From NCBI GenBank assembly GCA_964539975.1, contig CAZIKK010000002.1:1-64000 (forward strand): 64,000 nt of DNA, in the 5' to 3' direction. Positions 8,213 to 15,734 of the stretch are shown here, one piece after another. Position 1 is the first letter of the stretch. Each line of letters opens with the position of its first letter. Both the position numbers and the translations under genes were made by a program. The notes below the pieces were generated by a model. It searched no databases. It was not told the DNA's origin and saw only the letters and a program-made list of their open reading frames with translations. Source of the DNA: 38-11 sp964539975. Lineage in GTDB: Bacteria > Bacillota > Clostridia > Tissierellales > Dethiosulfatibacteraceae.

Positions 8213-8617
8213 ATGAGCCGAAAAGATACCCGAGAAGAATTAATGAAACTCTTTTATCAACTAGATATGAATGAATCCACTCATGGTTTTGATCTCGATG
8301 GTTATCTAGACAAACTAGAGTATTTAGTGGATGAGACGTATTTCAAGCGTACCGCTATCAATTTTTGTCAGCATGTAACAACCATTGATGAGATTATCAA
8401 CAAATATTCAAATGATTGGAAATTGAACAGAATGGCAAAAATCGACTTGGCTGTTCTTCGTCTAGCGGTTTGCGAGATGATTTATGACGAAAGCATACCC
8501 GATAGCGTTGCCATCAATGAAGCGGTTGAAATAAGCAAAAAATATTCGAGTGCTGACTCTCATAAATTTATAAATGGCATTTTAGGCAATATCAGCAGAA
8601 GTAGAAGTGAAATTTAG
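8213..8617 (+). CDS. nusB: Transcription antitermination factor NusB
   Basis: 134-aa all-helical protein that binds boxA RNA with S10 and supports rRNA antitermination. The N-terminus REELMKLFYQLDMN and the C-terminal block (NRMAKIDLAVLRLAVCEMIYDESIPDSVAINEAVEISKKY ... KFINGILG) are conserved family signatures. It starts directly after the asp23 stop codon and leads into xseAB, a normal Firmicutes order. Confidence 0.96.
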   Translation: MSRKDTREELMKLFYQLDMNESTHGFDLDGYLDKLEYLVDETYFKRTAINFCQHVTTIDEIINKYSNDWKLNRMAKIDLAVLRLAVCEMIYDESIPDSVAINEAVEISKKYSSADSHKFINGILGNISRSRSEI

Positions 8618-8661
8618 GCAGCGGATGCTGTCTATTCTTTATGTTAGACAAGGAGATAGGG

Positions 8662-9852
8662 ATGAAGGTTAAACCTTTAAAAGTGTCTGAAGTGAATAAC
8701 TATATCCGTAAAATCTTTTACAGCAACCCCATTCTAAATAATGTATCCGTTATTGGAGAAGTAAAAGATTTGAGGCATTCAAAAAATGGCTACCAATATT
8801 TTTCGTTAAAGGAAGACCACAGCATGATTCACTGCGTCTGTTTCCAGCCTGATTTAGAAATACCGGAAGATAAAATAGCCGTAATAAAAGGACGCGTCGA
8901 AACTTACGATAAACGTAGTGTATACCAGCTAATCGTTCAAGAGGCTGAAATCATGTCAGAAGGTCTGGAAAGTCAGTACTTGAAAGAGCTCATGGCTAAA
9001 TTGGAGAAAAAGGGCTACTTTGCACTTGATCAAAAAAAGAAATTGCCTGCCTATCCTTCAAAGATTGGTGTCATCACATCCATGGAGGGCGCTGTTATAG
9101 CAGATATCAAACGAGTTTTTGATGAATGTCAAGTGGGATTGGATGTCTACTTCTACAATGCTTATGTTCAAGGAAGAAGTGCGGTATTCAATATGGTTGC
9201 AGGTTTGAAGTATTTCAATGAAGTGCTGCCTTGCGATGTGATCGTTTTAGCTCGAGGGGGTGGCTCAAAAGTCGATTTGGAAGCTTTTAATGATGAAGTG
9301 CTAGCGGACACTATTTTTCAATCACGAGTGCCTGTGGTAACCGGGGTGGGACATGGAACCGATCTTTCCATCGCTGACTTAACTGCTGATAGAGAAGTTC
9401 AAACACCTACAGCCGCCGCTGAATTACTTACGCGGCATTATCACTTAGCCATCCGCAATCTACCTCACATAAAAGATCATTTGATACAAAAATACCAACA
9501 GATCAGTTTGCAGAAATTTTATTATGTAAACTTGTTGAAAGATCGGTTGATCCGATGGGATTATGCCTATTATTTAAGCAGAAAACAACATCACTTGTCT
9601 AAAAAGATATCTGATATATCAAATGAAAGCGCTCAATATATCTTCCAGAGACAAAAATCTTTGAATGCACGAAAAAAACAATTAGATGAGCACGACTATA
9701 AGGGTATCTTGTCTAAAGGATTTTTCTTGGCACGTAATCAACTAGGAGAGTTGATTACGGACTTGAAAAGTGTATCCACAGGGGAAACACTTTCTATTGA
9801 AGATAGGGCTCATTTTGTTAAAGTCACCATTACCGAAAAGGGGGAAAAGTAA
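8662..9852 (+). CDS. xseA: Exodeoxyribonuclease VII large subunit
   Basis: OB-fold N-terminus (VSEVNNYIRKIF ... VSVIGEVKDLRHSKNGYQYFSLKE), then the catalytic domain with GVITSMEGAVIADI, VIVLARGGGSKVDLEAFNDE and VVTGVGHGTDLSIADLTADREVQTPTAAAEL, all typical of XseA. Degrades single-stranded DNA into oligonucleotides together with XseB. I choose the ATG at 8662, which has AAGGAG 6 nt upstream; an ATG at 8641 in the same frame lacks a ribosome site. 396 aa, slightly shorter than usual (~440) because the C-terminal coiled coil is reduced. It overlaps xseB by 1 nt. Confidence 0.95.
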   Translation: MKVKPLKVSEVNNYIRKIFYSNPILNNVSVIGEVKDLRHSKNGYQYFSLKEDHSMIHCVCFQPDLEIPEDKIAVIKGRVETYDKRSVYQLIVQEAEIMSEGLESQYLKELMAKLEKKGYFALDQKKKLPAYPSKIGVITSMEGAVIADIKRVFDECQVGLDVYFYNAYVQGRSAVFNMVAGLKYFNEVLPCDVIVLARGGGSKVDLEAFNDEVLADTIFQSRVPVVTGVGHGTDLSIADLTADREVQTPTAAAELLTRHYHLAIRNLPHIKDHLIQKYQQISLQKFYYVNLLKDRLIRWDYAYYLSRKQHHLSKKISDISNESAQYIFQRQKSLNARKKQLDEHDYKGILSKGFFLARNQLGELITDLKSVSTGETLSIEDRAHFVKVTITEKGEK

Positions 9853-10046
9853 TGTCCGATTTAAGTTTTGAAGAAGCGTTAAAACAACTAGACGCTATTT
9901 TGGAATCTTTGAATGATGACAACCTCACATTAGAGCAAGCCATCCAATACTACGAAGAGGGAATTCGTCTTCATCAATGTTGTGAAGCCTTACTGAATGA
10001 AGCTTCTAACAGATTTACTGAAATCAATGAAAGTTTGAAATCATAA
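9852..10046 (+). CDS. xseB: Exodeoxyribonuclease VII small subunit
   Basis: 64-aa helical hairpin protein: LSFEEALKQLDAILESLNDDNLTLEQAIQYYEEGIRLHQCCEALL is the family core. Six copies bind each XseA arm. It overlaps xseA by one base (TAATG). Its last codons contain the -35 element of the OLE RNA promoter. ispA, which often follows xseB in this cluster, is absent. Confidence 0.95.
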   Translation: MSDLSFEEALKQLDAILESLNDDNLTLEQAIQYYEEGIRLHQCCEALLNEASNRFTEINESLKS

Positions 10047-10063
10047 TAAGGTTATGGTATAAT
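10035..10063 (+). promoter_or_regulatory. Promoter of OLE RNA
   Basis: TTGAAA (10035-10040), exactly 17 bp, extended -10 TGGTATAAT (TATAAT at 10058-10063). The -35 overlaps the end of xseB. Predicted start at about 10070, just before the conserved 5' end of the RNA. It is close to consensus, so high transcription is expected. Confidence 0.85.
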
Positions 10064-10069
10064 TCTTTT

Positions 10070-10600
10070 AATAAATGGCTCAGTATTCTAGTCAGGTCCT
10101 CTCTTCTTGAAGGCGGGCCTAAAAATCCGTCGAAGGGCAAATCGATGAAGTTTCTAGTCAGGGCTTTTGACGCCCAGTTGAGGGTTCTTTCTGGAAGTAA
10201 GATAGTTGGGGCGATCCACAATGGCATGTGGGCGTAGACCCCTCTATCGTGGAGACCTAATGTTAGGAAAACCTGATGTGCAGTGATCCTGCCATCAGCG
10301 TAGCCTGCCTTGAGTGGTAAAGTGGGATGTTGATTAAAGTACAGCTGAGCAGGAGCTCATGTTTGGCTGAACCATGCAGCTGAAATTTTTACTGCAAAAG
10401 AGGCTAGAGATGAGAGAAGCTGTTGAGGAAAACTCCTAGACTGATCCTTTACAGGAAGTATAATAGGGATTGCAGTGCGGTCTAAGTGGTAATTCAGTAC
10501 TGTGTGAGGCAACTATGCAGACCGGAGATTCAAGGGGAACCGCTGGTAGGCGACTATCAGTTGTCCGGTGGGAAATCCAACTGAACCTATGCCGTAAATT
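10070..10600 (+). ncRNA. ole: OLE RNA (Ornate Large Extremophilic)
   Basis: A 593-bp stretch between xseB and oapA has no convincing reading frame but is rich in secondary structure. Its position (xseB - here - oapA - tlyA - argR - recN) is the known location of OLE RNA, a ~600-nt noncoding RNA of anaerobic and extremophilic Bacillota that binds the membrane protein OapA and forms a membrane-associated ribonucleoprotein. Paired elements seen: CTGATG/CATCAG (10273-10278, 10293-10298), CAGCT/AGCTG enclosing GAGC-AGGA-GCTC (10342-10382), ACTGCA/TGCAGT (10391-10396, 10471-10476), and a 3' hairpin CAGTTG/CAACTG (10558-10563, 10578-10583). It is preceded by a strong promoter. No clear terminator lies before oapA, so processing from a longer transcript is possible. 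Both ends are approximate. Identification rests on context and remembered motifs, not on a covariance search. Confidence 0.88.
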
Positions 10601-10639
10601 TTACTTATTATACTGCCATTTACTATTTGGTGAAAATAT

Positions 10640-11197
10640 ATGGATAAATCAAAACTAACGCAATACAACCATCGATGGGTCATGATGATAACCATTACAA
10701 CGGTTATCTTGGCCGCTTTTTTTAGTTTCATTTCCGATGTTCTTCTTCAGAATCTGACCATTTTTTTTGCATTGATAACCCTGTTTGTCATTATACTGGT
10801 TGGGGTTATTTTTGATATCATCGGTGTAGCCGCAGCCGTAGCTGACGAAAAAGCATTTCATGCCATGGCTTCCAAAAAAATGGATATCGCACCTTATTGT
10901 TTGTTTATTACGCGCAATGCTGCTAAAGTGTCCAGCTTCTGTAGCGATGTTATTGGTGACATTGCAGGCATTTTAAGTGGTGCAGCTGGAACGATCATCA
11001 TCATCAACTTGATCCGTGATTATGGTCTCCAGAGTGGGTTTTTATTAACGGTAATCATGAGTAGCGTAGTGGCTGGGATTACTGTCGGAGGAAAAGCTTT
11101 AGGTAAGGAGATTGCACTTAATCAATCCAACCATATCATTTTGTCCGCTGGCAAGCTTCTGAAATTGATTCATCGTTTTTTTAAGTTCAAAGTGTAG
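10640..11197 (+). CDS. oapA: OLE-associated membrane protein OapA
   Basis: 185 aa with four hydrophobic segments (about residues 13-33, 39-63, 104-124, 133-153) and a basic C-terminus (LIHRFFKFKV). Two conserved-looking stretches fit OapA: FDIIGVAAAVADEKAFHAM (58-76) and RNAAKVSSFCSDVIGD (92-107), followed by GxxSGAAG. The family is distantly related to DUF21 membrane domains of magnesium exporters. Known OapA binds OLE RNA and holds it at the inner membrane; OLE complexes have been linked to tolerance of short-chain alcohols, cold and magnesium. The gene starts ~40 bp after the RNA, with GGTGA as ribosome site, and tlyA follows after 7 bp. Confidence 0.88.
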   Translation: MDKSKLTQYNHRWVMMITITTVILAAFFSFISDVLLQNLTIFFALITLFVIILVGVIFDIIGVAAAVADEKAFHAMASKKMDIAPYCLFITRNAAKVSSFCSDVIGDIAGILSGAAGTIIIINLIRDYGLQSGFLLTVIMSSVVAGITVGGKALGKEIALNQSNHIILSAGKLLKLIHRFFKFKV

Positions 11198-11204
11198 GTG
11201 ACTT

Positions 11205-12014
11205 ATGTCTGAAAAAATACGACTCGACGTGTTGTTACATCTAAAAGAACACTATGATAGCAGAGAAAAGGCCCGCAGAGCCATAATGGCGGGCAATGTT
11301 ATGGTTGATGGAGAATTGGTTGACAAAGCAGGAACAAAAGTAGCTCTCACAGCACACATACAAGTTAAGGCCAAAGACCCTTATGTCAGTCGTGGTGGGT
11401 TCAAACTTGAAAAAGCGCTCTCTTCTTTTGATTTAGAACTGGTAGATCTTGTCTGTATGGATATTGGTGCCTCTACCGGAGGCTTTACAGATTGTATGTT
11501 GCAATCTGGTGCGCGAAGAGTTTATGCCATTGATGTGGGGTATGGGCAATTAGATTGGCGCTTAAGAAATGACCCCAGAGTTGTGGTTATGGAAAGAACC
11601 AACTTTAGGATCCTCGACACTTCTTTGATTGAAGACGTCATCAACTTCTTTAGTGTCGATGTCTCGTTTATTTCATTAAAACACATTTTCCCAAATGTAT
11701 TGCTCCTGTCTAATCCAGAAAGCATTCTTGTCACTTTGATTAAGCCACAATTTGAAGCAGGACGTCATCAAGTCGGTAAGCATGGTCTTGTAAAAGACCC
11801 CAAAATACATTTGGATGTGATTCAAAGGGTAGCCCATTTTGCCCAAGATAATGCTTTCAAATTAGTCAATTTATCTTATTCACCTATACGAGGCGCTAAA
11901 GGCAATATAGAATACATTGCCTGTTTTAGTAGAGAGGACTCATCCTCAAAGATGATAGGGATAACTGAGATGCAACAAGTGATAAATTTAGCATTTGACG
12001 AATTAAACAATTGA
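11205..12014 (+). CDS. tlyA: TlyA family rRNA 2'-O-methyltransferase
   Basis: N-terminal S4 RNA-binding domain (IRLDVLLHLKEHYDSREKARRAIMAGNVMVDG), linker, then an FtsJ-like SAM domain with VCMDIGASTGGFTDCML (motif I), YAIDVGYGQLDWRLR and VDVSFISLKHI. Family members methylate 16S and/or 23S rRNA at cytidine 2'-O positions; some are annotated as hemolysins. 269 aa is normal. It is the gene after oapA; the usual dxs between them is missing. The stop overlaps the -35 of the argR promoter. Confidence 0.94.
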   Translation: MSEKIRLDVLLHLKEHYDSREKARRAIMAGNVMVDGELVDKAGTKVALTAHIQVKAKDPYVSRGGFKLEKALSSFDLELVDLVCMDIGASTGGFTDCMLQSGARRVYAIDVGYGQLDWRLRNDPRVVVMERTNFRILDTSLIEDVINFFSVDVSFISLKHIFPNVLLLSNPESILVTLIKPQFEAGRHQVGKHGLVKDPKIHLDVIQRVAHFAQDNAFKLVNLSYSPIRGAKGNIEYIACFSREDSSSKMIGITEMQQVINLAFDELNN

Positions 12015-12039
12015 AATATTTGTATAAATATGCAATAAT
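12011..12039 (+). promoter_or_regulatory. argR promoter
   Basis: TTGAAA (12011-12016), 17-bp spacer, AATAAT (12034-12039). The -35 overlaps the last codons of tlyA. The argR start codon is at 12068. Confidence 0.75.
12019..12036 (+). promoter_or_regulatory. ARG box operator
   Basis: TTTGTATAAATATGCAAT matches the 18-bp ArgR/AhrC consensus TNTGNATWWWWATNCANA at every defined position except the last base. It fills the promoter spacer and reaches into the -10, so ArgR bound here would block polymerase: autorepression (inference). Confidence 0.75.
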
Positions 12040-12067
12040 AGATTTAACGAACTTTAGGAGAGGAAAT

Positions 12068-12520
12068 ATGAAAAAATATGCACGACAATCTAAAATATTA
12101 GAATTGATCAACGAACGTGAAGTTGAAACTCAAGAAGATTTAGCAACAGCCCTAAAAGAATTAGGCATTGATGTCACACAAGCCACTATTTCTAGAGATA
12201 TCAAAGAACTAAGACTTATCAAAGTCACTTCCAAGACTGGCAAGTACAAATACGGAACCATTGAAGAGAGTCAAAATTCTATTTCGGACCGATTGGTACG
12301 AATTTTCAAAAATTCTATTGTTTCCATTGATTCCGCGATGAGTATTGTAGTGATCCGCACTATTCCGGGTGCTGCACAAATCTGTGGTTCGGCCATAGAC
12401 TCTCTACAAATACCAGAGATTGGAGGCACTATTGCTGGTGACGACACGGTATTCGTTGCAGTCCGCAGTTTGGAAGCGGTCGATGATATCATCGCCAACC
12501 TTTATAGCTTAATTAATTGA
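12068..12520 (+). CDS. argR: Arginine repressor ArgR/AhrC
   Basis: 150 aa. Winged-helix N-terminus (RQSKILELINEREVETQEDLATALKELGIDVTQATISRDIKELRLIKV) and C-terminal arginine-binding hexamerisation domain with VIRTIPGAAQICGSAID and EIGGTIAGDDTVFVAV (the GTIAGDDT loop contacts arginine). Arginine-dependent repressor of biosynthesis and activator of catabolism. Start at 12068 is chosen for the GGAGAGG site; an in-frame upstream codon at 12011 lies inside the promoter. It precedes recN, a conserved pairing. Confidence 0.96.
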   Translation: MKKYARQSKILELINEREVETQEDLATALKELGIDVTQATISRDIKELRLIKVTSKTGKYKYGTIEESQNSISDRLVRIFKNSIVSIDSAMSIVVIRTIPGAAQICGSAIDSLQIPEIGGTIAGDDTVFVAVRSLEAVDDIIANLYSLIN

Positions 12521-12539
12521 CCCTTCATCGGAGGTTTTT

Positions 12540-14210
12540 ATGCTACTCGAATTAAGCATATTAAACTTTATCATCTTCGAAAAAATCCATCTGTCTTTTA
12601 CAGATGGTTTTAATGTGTTCACCGGTGAAACAGGTGCCGGGAAATCAATGATCATTGATTCTTTGCATTTATTGCTTGGCGGGAAGTCCCATCGTGATTA
12701 TGTGCGAAAAAACTCTGATAAGGCAATCGTTCAAGGTTATTTTCTTATCGAAAGTCAATCTGGTTTAATGGATTTATTAGCTGATCAAGGGATCCTTACA
12801 GAGGAGGATACCATTTTGATCACTCGTGAAATCTACCCTAATGGACGATCTATTGCTCGGATTAATGATGTGATGGTCAACATCTCTTTTTTGAAGAAGA
12901 TTGCTAAGCACTTATTGGACATTCATGGCCAATATGACCAACAATCTATTTTAAATAAGGAAGAACACATCGTGATTCTTGACAAAATGTGCGGTCGTTC
13001 TATTACCGGTTTGCTTGATGATTATCAACGAGAATATCAAGCTTATGTTGGCCTCCAACAAGAGCTAAAACAGATTTCGAAAGATCATCAAGGCAAAGAT
13101 CTGAGGATGGAGTTTATACGCTTTCAAATCCAAGAGATTGATTCGGCCAACCTGCATCCTGATGAGGAAAACACACTGTTCCACGAACATAAAATCCTGA
13201 CCAATTTAAACGCCATCAAACAAGGTGTTTCAGAATCAGCTCGTTTCGTCACAGGTGAAGAAATGTCTGTCATGGCTTTTCTGGGACATGCTTTGAAAGC
13301 GATCAAGCCAGTTGCACACTTTGATGACCAACTCCAAGCATTTTCTGACACCATTTCTCTTATGATCGATTCCTGCCAAGAATTAGGCCTTGACTTGATT
13401 GATTATGTTGGCGAAAAAGAATTGGATGAAGAGAGACTCGTATTTTTGGAACAACGAATGGAAACACTTGAACACTTGAAGCGCAAGTATCATTTAAGCA
13501 TACCCCAACTTCTTGATTTTAGAGATCAGCTTATGAATGAACTGAACCACTTGGAGAATCTGTCTATTAAAGAATCGGAATTGCAGGAAAAGTTGTCGAC
13601 CATCACTAATAATATGAATGCTTTGGTCTCATCTATTCGCGCCGTCCGTAAAGAGCAAGCTTTGAAAATTAAAAACTCCGTGGAATCTCAGCTGGCTTCC
13701 TTAAATATGAAAGATGCTATCTTTGAGATTCAAATCCAACCAACAGACAGCTTTAATGAGTCCGGTGGGGATGTCGTCCAATTTTTAATGGCAACCAATG
13801 TTGGTATGGAGTTAATGCCTCTTGAACGCATATTGTCAGGAGGAGAAGTCTCACGAATCATGTTAGCCATTAAATCAATTATCAGTCATATTGACGAGAT
13901 CCCAACCATGATTTTTGATGAAATAGATTCGGGAATCAGTGGTAGAACAGCCCATATGGTGGGAGAGAAAATCAACCGTTTGTCTGAAAATCATCAAATT
14001 ATTTGTGTCACACATTCTCCACAAATTGCTGCTGCAGCCCATACCCACTTTAAGATTGATAAGGACACCCAATCGGGTTTAACCATTTCCTCTGTGACTC
14101 AACTGTCAGAGGATGCGAGGATTCAAGAAATAGCTCGATTGTTAAGCAGTGCCTCTATTACAAACTCTTCATTAAAAAATGCAGAAGAAATGATTCGAAT
14201 GAGTAGGTGA
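12540..14210 (+). CDS. recN: DNA repair protein RecN
   Basis: SMC-like ATPase in double-strand break repair. 556 aa: Walker A GETGAGKS at residues ~29-36, a long coiled coil, the ABC signature LSGGEVSRIMLA and Walker B TMIFDEIDSGISG, then CVTHSPQIAA. GGAGG ribosome site. In most spore-formers spoIVB and spo0A follow; here the Nudix gene starts 4 bp after the stop. No LexA-type operator was noticed upstream. Confidence 0.97.
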   Translation: MLLELSILNFIIFEKIHLSFTDGFNVFTGETGAGKSMIIDSLHLLLGGKSHRDYVRKNSDKAIVQGYFLIESQSGLMDLLADQGILTEEDTILITREIYPNGRSIARINDVMVNISFLKKIAKHLLDIHGQYDQQSILNKEEHIVILDKMCGRSITGLLDDYQREYQAYVGLQQELKQISKDHQGKDLRMEFIRFQIQEIDSANLHPDEENTLFHEHKILTNLNAIKQGVSESARFVTGEEMSVMAFLGHALKAIKPVAHFDDQLQAFSDTISLMIDSCQELGLDLIDYVGEKELDEERLVFLEQRMETLEHLKRKYHLSIPQLLDFRDQLMNELNHLENLSIKESELQEKLSTITNNMNALVSSIRAVRKEQALKIKNSVESQLASLNMKDAIFEIQIQPTDSFNESGGDVVQFLMATNVGMELMPLERILSGGEVSRIMLAIKSIISHIDEIPTMIFDEIDSGISGRTAHMVGEKINRLSENHQIICVTHSPQIAAAAHTHFKIDKDTQSGLTISSVTQLSEDARIQEIARLLSSASITNSSLKNAEEMIRMSR

Positions 14211-14214
14211 GTGT

Positions 14215-14754
14215 ATGATAGAAAAAACCGTAAAATCTAATCCTGTTTATCGGGGAAGTATTCTCAATCTTCGGGTTGATGAAGTAATCTTACCAAATGG
14301 CAACCTGGCTTCTCGAGAAGTCGTTGAGCATAAAGGGGCGGTGGTTATTTTAGCAGTCAATCACCACCACCAAATCTTATTGGTAAAACAATATCGACAT
14401 GCTGTTGAAGATGTCTTGATCGAATTGCCTGCTGGAAAGCTTGAGGAGAATGAATCTCCAGCATCTTGTGCCTATAGAGAGCTTATCGAAGAAACAGGTT
14501 TTAAGGCAAACAACCTGACAAAAATCATGGAAATGATCCCTTCCCCAGGCTTTTGCTCTGAAAAGATTCATTTGTATTTGGCAACGGACTTGGAAGAAGA
14601 CTATCTTGAAAGCGACCCAGATGAGTTCATTGATTTGATCACATTGGATTTGGATGAGGCAATCCAAAAAATCCAGGTAGGTCAAATCATAGATGCCAAA
14701 ACCATTGTTGGCTTATATCATTACAAGCTGAACAATCAACTTCCTAATCGTTAG
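14215..14754 (+). CDS. nudF: ADP-ribose pyrophosphatase (Nudix)
   Basis: 179 aa. The Nudix box GKLEENESPASCAYRELIEETGF fits Gx5Ex7REUxEExGU, preceded by IELPAG; this upstream pattern and the ~180-aa size are typical of ADP-ribose pyrophosphatases. Hydrolyses ADP-ribose to AMP and ribose 5-phosphate, which links with the deoB/pdp nucleoside salvage genes downstream. Its stop codon lies inside the terminator hairpin. Confidence 0.93.
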   Translation: MIEKTVKSNPVYRGSILNLRVDEVILPNGNLASREVVEHKGAVVILAVNHHHQILLVKQYRHAVEDVLIELPAGKLEENESPASCAYRELIEETGFKANNLTKIMEMIPSPGFCSEKIHLYLATDLEEDYLESDPDEFIDLITLDLDEAIQKIQVGQIIDAKTIVGLYHYKLNNQLPNR

Positions 14755-14763
14755 GAAGTTTTT
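14738..14763 (+). terminator. Rho-independent terminator overlapping nudF end
   Basis: Perfect 10-bp stem AACTTCCTAA / TTAGGAAGTT with a TCG loop and T tract. It overlaps the last five codons and the stop of nudF. Ends the asp23-to-nudF block. Confidence 0.92.
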
Positions 14764-14772
14764 CTATTCATA

Positions 14773-14801
14773 TTCAAAAACACAATAATTTGTGGTATTA
14801 T
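14773..14801 (+). promoter_or_regulatory. Promoter of xerD-like gene
   Basis: TTCAAA (14773-14778), 17 bp, extended -10 TGGTATTAT (TATTAT at 14796-14801). Confidence 0.6.
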
Positions 14802-14835
14802 TAGATTGTACCCATATATATAGTATGGAGGTGCT

Positions 14836-15723
14836 ATGAATCCCTTTTTGTCTGAATTCAAGAATTACCTTGCAAACAAAAAAAAGATAGCTGACAATAC
14901 GGTCAGTGCTTATTTGAATGACTTGATGCATTTTGAAGCCTATTTAGAAACAACTTATGGGAAAAATCTTATGGGCGCAACCAAATCCATGATATTGACA
15001 TATATGCTGGATATGCAGAAACAATCCAAAAATGCTGCTACTGTTTCAAGAAATTTATCCTCTATTAAATCTTTCTACCATTTTCACGTTGATAAAGGAA
15101 GCCTAGTTAAGAATCCTGCTGTATCCATACAAGGTCCAAAGGTTGAAAAAAAAGTTCCTGTTTTTCTCTCTGTTGAAGAAGTTGAAAAGCTTTTGAATTT
15201 ACCTGATTTAGAAACGGTAAAAGGTATTCGGGACAAAGCCATGCTGGAATTGATGTATGCGACAGGAATCAAGGTCAGTGAATTATTGAATCTTAAGGTA
15301 GAGGATTATCACAAGACCATGGAGACGATTCTTGTTCAAAAGATCGGTAACGAACGCATGATTCCTCTCGGCAAATGGTCCAAACGCTATTTGGATGATT
15401 ATCTAGAAATGGGTCGGCCTAAAATACGAAAAGACCAAGATAATGAATCTTTTATGTTTTTGAACTTGTCTGGGAAACAGATGTCACGCCAAGGCTTTTG
15501 GAAGTTAATGCGCCATTATGCCCAATCCGGAGGCATCAAAAAAAAATTGACCCCTCAAATTATACGCAATTCTTTTGTGATTCATCTTATGCAAAATGGT
15601 GCTGATATGGCTACTCTTCAATCTTTGTTTGGGCAAAGCAATATCACGGCCATGCATATGTATTTGAAAACCCTAGAAAACAGAACGTTTGAGATTTATC
15701 GCAAATCTCATCCAAGAGCCTAA
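14836..15723 (+). CDS. XerD-like tyrosine recombinase, catalytically altered
   Basis: 295 aa with the full Xer architecture: SAM-like DNA-binding N-terminus (FLSEFKNYLANKKKIADNTVSAYLNDL) and C-terminal catalytic domain. The position before deoB is that of Bacillus xerD/ripX. By alignment with E. coli XerD, the catalytic set R-K-H-R-H-Y reads K146 (ATGIKVSEL), K169, Q241 (LTPQIIRNSF), R244, Q267 (LFGQSN), Y276. So the first Arg and both His are replaced, while Lys, the second Arg and the Tyr nucleophile remain. The frame is intact and the protein full-length, so it is not decaying in the usual way. It may be a structural partner or have altered activity (inference). GGAGGTG ribosome site. Confidence 0.85.
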   Translation: MNPFLSEFKNYLANKKKIADNTVSAYLNDLMHFEAYLETTYGKNLMGATKSMILTYMLDMQKQSKNAATVSRNLSSIKSFYHFHVDKGSLVKNPAVSIQGPKVEKKVPVFLSVEEVEKLLNLPDLETVKGIRDKAMLELMYATGIKVSELLNLKVEDYHKTMETILVQKIGNERMIPLGKWSKRYLDDYLEMGRPKIRKDQDNESFMFLNLSGKQMSRQGFWKLMRHYAQSGGIKKKLTPQIIRNSFVIHLMQNGADMATLQSLFGQSNITAMHMYLKTLENRTFEIYRKSHPRA

Positions 15724-15734
15724 GGAGGAAGAGC

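Noticed and set aside
10470..10731. Open frames of 62-72 codons within the OLE region on both strands
   Set aside because: No ribosome sites, low-complexity or unlikely residues, and they overlap the structured RNA and the oapA start.
14836..15723. xerD-like gene as pseudogene
   Set aside because: No stop or frameshift, all structural motifs and the Tyr nucleophile remain; altered function is more likely than decay.
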